Source: PVC group bacterium | GTDB lineage: Bacteria; Verrucomicrobiota; Kiritimatiellia; UBA8416 | DNA length: 8,433 bases | Reading direction: 5' to 3' | Assembly (NCBI GenBank): GCA_003567805.1 | Contig: PWYP01000125.1 | Coordinates: 1 to 8,433, forward strand | Part shown: piece after piece, positions 4,965 through 8,433 of the stretch | How positions within the stretch are numbered: the stretch's first letter is position 1 | Layout: the number at the start of each line of letters is the position of its first letter | Program-made: the position numbers and the translations under genes | Notes under the pieces: generated by a model | The model's input: the letters and a program-made list of their open reading frames with translations, nothing else | Databases searched by the model: none | What the model was told of the DNA's origin: nothing

Positions 4965-6773
4965 TTGATTTTACAAACACAACGCATTCGCAATGTTGCG
5001 ATTATCGCCCATGTTGATCATGGAAAAACCACTCTCGTCGACCAACTCTTCAAACAAAGCGGCATGTTTCGTGAAAACCAGAATGTTGCCGAGCGTCTGA
5101 TGGACTCCATGGATTTAGAGCGCGAACGCGGCATTACGATCGCATCTAAAAACGGCGCCTTTGCCTACCGGGATCACCACATCAACATCATCGACACCCC
5201 CGGTCATGCAGATTTTGGTGGACAGGTTGAGCGCGTACTCCAAATGGCTGACGGTGCACTCTTACTCGTAGATGCCCAGGAAGGCCCTATGCCCCAAACC
5301 TTTTTTGTGCTGCGAAAAGCATTGGCGCTGCACTTACCCATCATCGTTGTTATCAACAAAATGGATAAGCCGGCAGCTCGCCCCGCCTGGGTTCTCGATG
5401 AAGTATTCGACCTGTTTGTGAAGCTGGATGCGCCGCATGATATCCTGGATTTCCACACCGTGTATGCATCGGCACGCGACGGCATTTCATCCCTTTCGCC
5501 AGAAACCAGCGGAAACGATATGCTACCCCTTTTAGATAGCATCATAGAACATATCCCCTGTCCACAAGGAGACGCGGAAAGCCCGCTGCAACTGCAAGTC
5601 AAAACAATTGACTATTCCCCATTTCTTGGACGCCTCGGCATCGGCAAGATCACATCCGGCACGGTAAAGATGAATCAAAATGCACTGATCTCCAATCAGG
5701 AGGGAAAGTCCGTACCTGCCCGCATCACCAAGATTTACCGTTTCGAAGAAAGTCGCAAAGTAGAAATTGACGCCGCCGGTGTTGGCGAAATCGTTGCGAT
5801 TGCAGGCACCGATGCGGTAACGGTTGGCGACACCTATACAGACCCAGAAAACCCGTGTCCACTACCTGCATTACCCGTGGATCCCCCAACACTTGCTATG
5901 ACATTCTTTCCGAACAATTCCCCCTTTGCGGGAAAGGAGGGCACATTCGTTACATCCACACATATTCGCGAACGCTTGATGCGGGAAACGTTATCAGATG
6001 TTGCTTTACATGTTGAAGACCTACCAGATGGCGCAGGATTTCGTGTGGCGGGGCGTGGAGAGCTGCACCTATCCATTCTGGTCGAACGAATGCGTCGGGA
6101 AGGATACGAATTCCAAGTTGGCTGTCCTGAAGTAATCACGCGAAAGGAAAACGGTCAACTGCAAGAACCGTTTGAAGAGTTAACCGTCGATGTGAGCGAA
6201 GAGTATATGGGCACAGTCATCGAGAAACTCGGATTACGCAAAGGAACCATGCAGTCCATGCATCAAGAAGGCGATCGTGTCCGCATGGTGTACGATGTAC
6301 CCACGCGCGGGCTTCTTGGCTATCGATCCGAGTTTATGTCTGACACGCGAGGTATGGGCGTCATGTCCTATATTTTCTGCGGATATAAACCGCACGTTGG
6401 CCCCATGCGTAACCGCAAAAACGGGGTTCTTGTCTGCATGGATACTTGCACCACCATTGCATATGCCCTGTTTAATCTACAAAACAGAGGAAAACTTTTT
6501 CTAGGACCGGGCATCCCCGTGTATCGAGGACAAATCATTGGCGAACATTGCCGCGAAAATGACCTAACCGTAAACCCTGCCAAAGGGAAACAGCTTACCA
6601 ACATCAGAGCAGCAGGATCAGATGAGAATGTCATACTCACACCTGCCACCCGGTTATCTCTCGAAGACTGTATTGCTTACATCAATGCCGATGAACGCGT
6701 CGAAGTAACCCCAGCCAATATACGATTAAAGAAAATCAGTATCGATAAAGCGCGCCGCGCAACATCTGGTTAA
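4965..6773 (+). CDS. typA: Ribosome-associated GTPase TypA/BipA
   Basis: Translational GTPase of the EF-G/LepA group that binds the 70S ribosome and supports 50S assembly and growth under cold or stress. The 602-residue length is typical. The GTPase core is intact: G1 AHVDHGKT (15-22), G2 within RERGITI (53-59, T58), G3 DTPGH (77-81), G4 NKMD (131-134) and G5 SAR (169-171). Domain II, an EF-G-like domain III/V and the BipA-specific C-terminal domain follow; GYRSEFMSDTRGMG is a characteristic C-terminal-half motif. The start is TTG with AGGGA (4954-4958) 6 nt upstream. An in-frame TGA lies 27 nt upstream, and the next Met (residue 34) would delete the P-loop, so TTG is required. It is the only plus-strand gene here, divergent from coaB and convergent with tatC, so probably monocistronic. 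Confidence 0.97.
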   Translation: MILQTQRIRNVAIIAHVDHGKTTLVDQLFKQSGMFRENQNVAERLMDSMDLERERGITIASKNGAFAYRDHHINIIDTPGHADFGGQVERVLQMADGALLLVDAQEGPMPQTFFVLRKALALHLPIIVVINKMDKPAARPAWVLDEVFDLFVKLDAPHDILDFHTVYASARDGISSLSPETSGNDMLPLLDSIIEHIPCPQGDAESPLQLQVKTIDYSPFLGRLGIGKITSGTVKMNQNALISNQEGKSVPARITKIYRFEESRKVEIDAAGVGEIVAIAGTDAVTVGDTYTDPENPCPLPALPVDPPTLAMTFFPNNSPFAGKEGTFVTSTHIRERLMRETLSDVALHVEDLPDGAGFRVAGRGELHLSILVERMRREGYEFQVGCPEVITRKENGQLQEPFEELTVDVSEEYMGTVIEKLGLRKGTMQSMHQEGDRVRMVYDVPTRGLLGYRSEFMSDTRGMGVMSYIFCGYKPHVGPMRNRKNGVLVCMDTCTTIAYALFNLQNRGKLFLGPGIPVYRGQIIGEHCRENDLTVNPAKGKQLTNIRAAGSDENVILTPATRLSLEDCIAYINADERVEVTPANIRLKKISIDKARRATSG

Positions 6774-7510
6774 TTCGGCAACGCTTTCTTATCCTTGCCG
6801 AGTATCGCCTGTAGAATAACGATCGTCATTTCATATAACAAAACCAGCGGCACGGCCATCAACACCATCGTAAAAGGGTCCGGTGGCGTCACAAGCATGG
6901 CCAGCACAAATAGAGCAGTTATGACGTAACATCGGCCCGCACGTAATTGCGATACTGTCACCAATCGAGCCATCCCGAGCATCACCACCAAGACAGGAAG
7001 TTGAAATGCAATACCAAAGGCCAGCAGTAAGCGTATAACAAATCGAATATAACTTGTGACCTCCCAAAATATTGCTGGTGTCTGCATCCAATCCTCTACG
7101 CGCACCATGAATCGCAAGGCAACCGGAACCGTCCAGTTATAAGACATCCAAATCCCCAAAAGAAACAAAGCACAAGAGGCCCCTCCCAGCTTCCAGATCC
7201 ATTGCTTTTCTGCACCATATAGCGCAGGGAGCAGATAAGCAGCCAAAATGACAATGAGAAACGGCAGACTAAGCACGAAACCACCCCATAAGCTCACGCG
7301 CAAAAAAATACTGAATCCCCCGCCCACTTCTGTGACGCGCAAGACGACATCGAGTCCCGACCGTTCGAAGGGCACCGTTAACCATTGATATACGCGTGGA
7401 GCAAAAGGGGTAGCAATCAGTACGCCAGCCACAATACACAACAAAATATGCAACAAGAGCTGTCGAAAGTCTGCCAGATGAGACGCAAAGGACTTAATGT
7501 GAGGGTCCAT
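6770..7510 (-). CDS. tatC: Twin-arginine translocase subunit TatC
   Basis: Integral membrane component of the Tat pathway, which recognises twin-arginine signal peptides and exports folded proteins. Using the ATG at 7510 gives 246 residues (E. coli TatC is 258) with six predicted membrane spans at about 17-36, 70-92, 108-125, 153-178, 194-208 and 213-235. Family features: LLPALYGAEKQ (93-103) with E101 in the conserved Glu position, FGIAFQLPV (165-173), TPPD (208-211) and PLVLLYE (221-227). The N-terminal HLxELRxRL motif is relaxed to HLADFRQLL. An ATG at 7522 adds four residues but sits directly against the AAGG; the 7510 ATG has the SD at a better, slightly long distance. The frame is open further upstream to 7663, but that part is the shadow of the TatA/B gene. 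The start overlaps the TatA/B-like gene, and the stop interlocks with that of typA. Confidence 0.93.
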   Translation of the reverse strand: MDPHIKSFASHLADFRQLLLHILLCIVAGVLIATPFAPRVYQWLTVPFERSGLDVVLRVTEVGGGFSIFLRVSLWGGFVLSLPFLIVILAAYLLPALYGAEKQWIWKLGGASCALFLLGIWMSYNWTVPVALRFMVRVEDWMQTPAIFWEVTSYIRFVIRLLLAFGIAFQLPVLVVMLGMARLVTVSQLRAGRCYVITALFVLAMLVTPPDPFTMVLMAVPLVLLYEMTIVILQAILGKDKKALPN

Positions 7511-7796
7511 TTTGATTTTCATCCTTCTGCTGCTTTGGGGGATCTTCGAGCTCATCTTCCATGGGCCCAGCTCGTAGATCATCATCCATGGAAAGAAGGT
7601 TCTGCTGAAATACATGCGCAGCTTTGCGCAGTTGTTCCACAAGATACCCGATTTTACGAGCAATACCAGGTAACCGCGCGGGCCCGAATAAAACCAAAAT
7701 CAACGTAAAAAGCAAAAGGAGTTCCAGATAACCTACCCCACCAGAGATGAGGGCTACCGGGAACTCCAATCTGGGCATAAAATACCCCATCGTCAA
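7494..7796 (-). CDS. TatA/TatB-family Sec-independent translocase subunit
   Basis: Small Tat-pathway membrane protein that associates with TatC during export of folded proteins. The 100 residues contain an N-terminal extension (1-20), then GYLELLLLFTLILVLFGP (22-39): one membrane span with a conserved Glu (E25) and the FG hinge, followed by ARLP (40-43). An amphipathic basic helix (about 44-68) and an acidic, Pro/Gln-rich tail complete the usual architecture. The GxxEL start of the helix and the FGPxxLP hinge look more like TatB than TatA, but lineages with one TatA-type protein also vary, so I leave the symbol open. The start is probably TTG at 7796, with AAGGA (7804-7808) 7 nt upstream overlapping the pal stop; ATG at 7790 is an alternative losing two residues. 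The gene follows pal by 10 nt and overlaps tatC, which argues for an operon. Confidence 0.88.
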   Translation of the reverse strand: MTMGYFMPRLEFPVALISGGVGYLELLLLFTLILVLFGPARLPGIARKIGYLVEQLRKAAHVFQQNLLSMDDDLRAGPMEDELEDPPKQQKDENQNGPSH

Positions 7797-7803
7797 TGAT
7801 AGA

Positions 7804-7808
7804 TCCTT
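7804..7808 (-). promoter_or_regulatory. Ribosome binding site of tatA/B-like gene overlapping pal stop
   Basis: The minus strand reads TAAGGA here: the TAA ends pal, and AAGGA is the likely Shine-Dalgarno sequence, 7 nt before TTG at 7796. The arrangement points to translational coupling of pal and the Tat gene. Confidence 0.65.
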
Positions 7809-8331
7809 ATGGGCGGAAAAGTAAGAATTCCCCTCTACGGTTCAGCGTCCACGCTTCTTCGGTGCTGCGAGGATCAAGCGGTTGCTCCGAACCAAAACTA
7901 CGAGTGTGGATCCGATCTCCGGAAACGCCCATCGAAATGAGCACTGCACGCACGGACAACGCACGATGTTCTCCCAGCGACAGGTTATACTCGCGGCTTC
8001 CACGCTCATCACAATGACCATCAATGAGAACCGTAACCTCGGGGTTATCAAGCAAGAAATCCGCTACTTCCTGAATTTTGCGACGCTCGGAAGACGGAAT
8101 CTGAAAGCTATCAAACCCAAAGAGTACATTCTCGAACGCAACATCTTGAATCTGCTGCCCGAATTCCCCGCGCGGGCCCAATGCATATGTCCCATCCCAA
8201 CGCGTGGGATCCAAATCATCTCCATTCCCGATACCACGTCCTGGCTGTCGAGAACGACAACCAGCACTAACACCTAAAATCAAAATCAACCCTAAAGACA
8301 AAGCGAAACGAACATGTACCATTGTTTTCAT
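7807..8331 (-). CDS. pal: Peptidoglycan-associated lipoprotein Pal (OmpA-like domain)
   Basis: Outer-membrane lipoprotein that binds peptidoglycan and, with the Tol proteins, maintains outer-membrane integrity and constriction during division. The 174 residues start with a lipoprotein signal (basic n-region, hydrophobic LSLGLILILG) ending at C25. The lipobox SAGC has Ser rather than Leu at -3, a mild deviation. After a Gly/Asp-rich linker, the OmpA-like domain spans about 66-172: FGFDS (71-75), GHCDERGS (105-112), and YNLSLGEHRA (115-124) with Asn and Arg positions typical of diaminopimelate binding. Length agrees with E. coli Pal (173). The ATG has AGGAAG just upstream; a second in-frame ATG three codons on is possible. 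The tolB tail ends 36 bp upstream, the standard tolB-pal order. Unusually, a Tat gene rather than cpoB/ybgF follows. Confidence 0.95.
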   Translation of the reverse strand: MKTMVHVRFALSLGLILILGVSAGCRSRQPGRGIGNGDDLDPTRWDGTYALGPRGEFGQQIQDVAFENVLFGFDSFQIPSSERRKIQEVADFLLDNPEVTVLIDGHCDERGSREYNLSLGEHRALSVRAVLISMGVSGDRIHTRSFGSEQPLDPRSTEEAWTLNRRGEFLLFRP

Positions 8332-8367
8332 AATTTCTTCCTACACTCCCTGAAGTAAATACCTAAT

Positions 8368-8433
8368 TCACTGCTTAGACCAAGTTGGAAAGTACCAATC
8401 TCCGGGGCGAGTTGTCAAACGTATCTGACCATT
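8368..8433 (-). CDS. tolB: Partial TolB, C-terminal end (runs off the window)
   Basis: The last 21 codons and TGA stop of a gene that enters from the right edge. The readable peptide is NGQIRLTTRPGDWYF followed by PTWSKQ. The pattern of a short strand, Arg-Leu-Thr-Thr, then Gly-Asp and a Phe-Pro-x-Trp-Ser ending is typical of a TolB/PD40 beta-propeller repeat, and it stands directly before pal, where tolB belongs. TolB is the periplasmic propeller protein that binds Pal and links it to TolA. Identification rests on this short tail plus gene order, so confidence is moderate. A different propeller protein is possible. Confidence 0.65.
   Translation of the reverse strand, partial: NGQIRLTTRPGDWYFPTWSKQ

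Noticed and set aside
5204..5602. Long antisense open frame inside typA
   Set aside because: It is the reverse-strand shadow of a strongly conserved GTPase domain. The composition is low-complexity Ser/Arg/Cys-rich, and there is no ribosome site or family motif.
7511..7663. N-terminal extension of TatC (open frame reaching 7663)
   Set aside because: The extra residues are encoded within the TatA/B-like gene in another frame and lack TatC similarity; the TatC N-terminus begins near MDPHIKSF.
1..8433. CRISPR arrays, tRNA or rRNA genes, insertion sequences, toxin-antitoxin or phage genes
   Set aside because: No regularly spaced repeats, cloverleaf-like segments, transposase motifs or flanking terminal repeats were seen. 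Coding density is high and all genes fit housekeeping families.

Overview
This window is a compact, roughly 50% GC stretch of bacterial chromosome. It carries eleven complete protein-coding genes and the 3' end of a twelfth. There are no tRNA, rRNA, CRISPR, insertion-sequence or phage features that I can support. A lipoprotein Pal beside a TolB tail indicates a diderm (Gram-negative-type) cell envelope. The extended, four-cysteine form of ribosomal protein L28, a stand-alone CoaB and a zinc-ribbon/coiled-coil protein are reminiscent of the Planctomycetes-Verrucomicrobia-Chlamydiae (PVC) superphylum or its relatives. That placement is an inference, not a firm assignment.

From left to right, all on the minus strand up to about 4.84 kb: dus (tRNA dihydrouridine synthase) overlaps maf (house-cleaning nucleotide pyrophosphatase), and upstream lies a DtxR/MntR-family metalloregulator gene. 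Next comes a probable cotranscribed unit: rpmB (L28), then a zinc-ribbon/coiled-coil protein of unknown function, then a divergent YchF-like protein whose start is 3 nt after the preceding stop. A stand-alone coaB (phosphopantothenate-cysteine ligase) follows. The 121-bp divergent spacer 4844-4964 separates coaB from typA/bipA, the only plus-strand gene, which starts with TTG. typA converges on tatC, and their stop codons interlock in one TTAA. Upstream of tatC, on the minus strand, the order is tolB (partial) - pal - tatA/B-like - tatC, with tight or overlapping junctions that suggest one envelope/translocation operon.

Functionally the genes are mainly housekeeping: translation and tRNA modification (L28, TypA, Dus, YchF-like), nucleotide sanitation (Maf), coenzyme A synthesis (CoaB), metal sensing (DtxR/MntR-like), outer-membrane integrity (TolB-Pal) and export of folded proteins (Tat). 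The most unusual item is the YchF-like protein. It keeps the family's C-terminal TGS domain and the NxxE nucleotide-specificity motif, but it has a Lys in place of the Walker-A Ser/Thr and has no recognisable G2 and G3 motifs. Its coupling to a zinc-ribbon/coiled-coil protein downstream of rpmB makes a candidate uncharacterised ribosome-linked pair. The metalloregulator also shows a mixture of MntR-type and DtxR-type metal ligands. I saw no evidence for a defence island or other large novel system.
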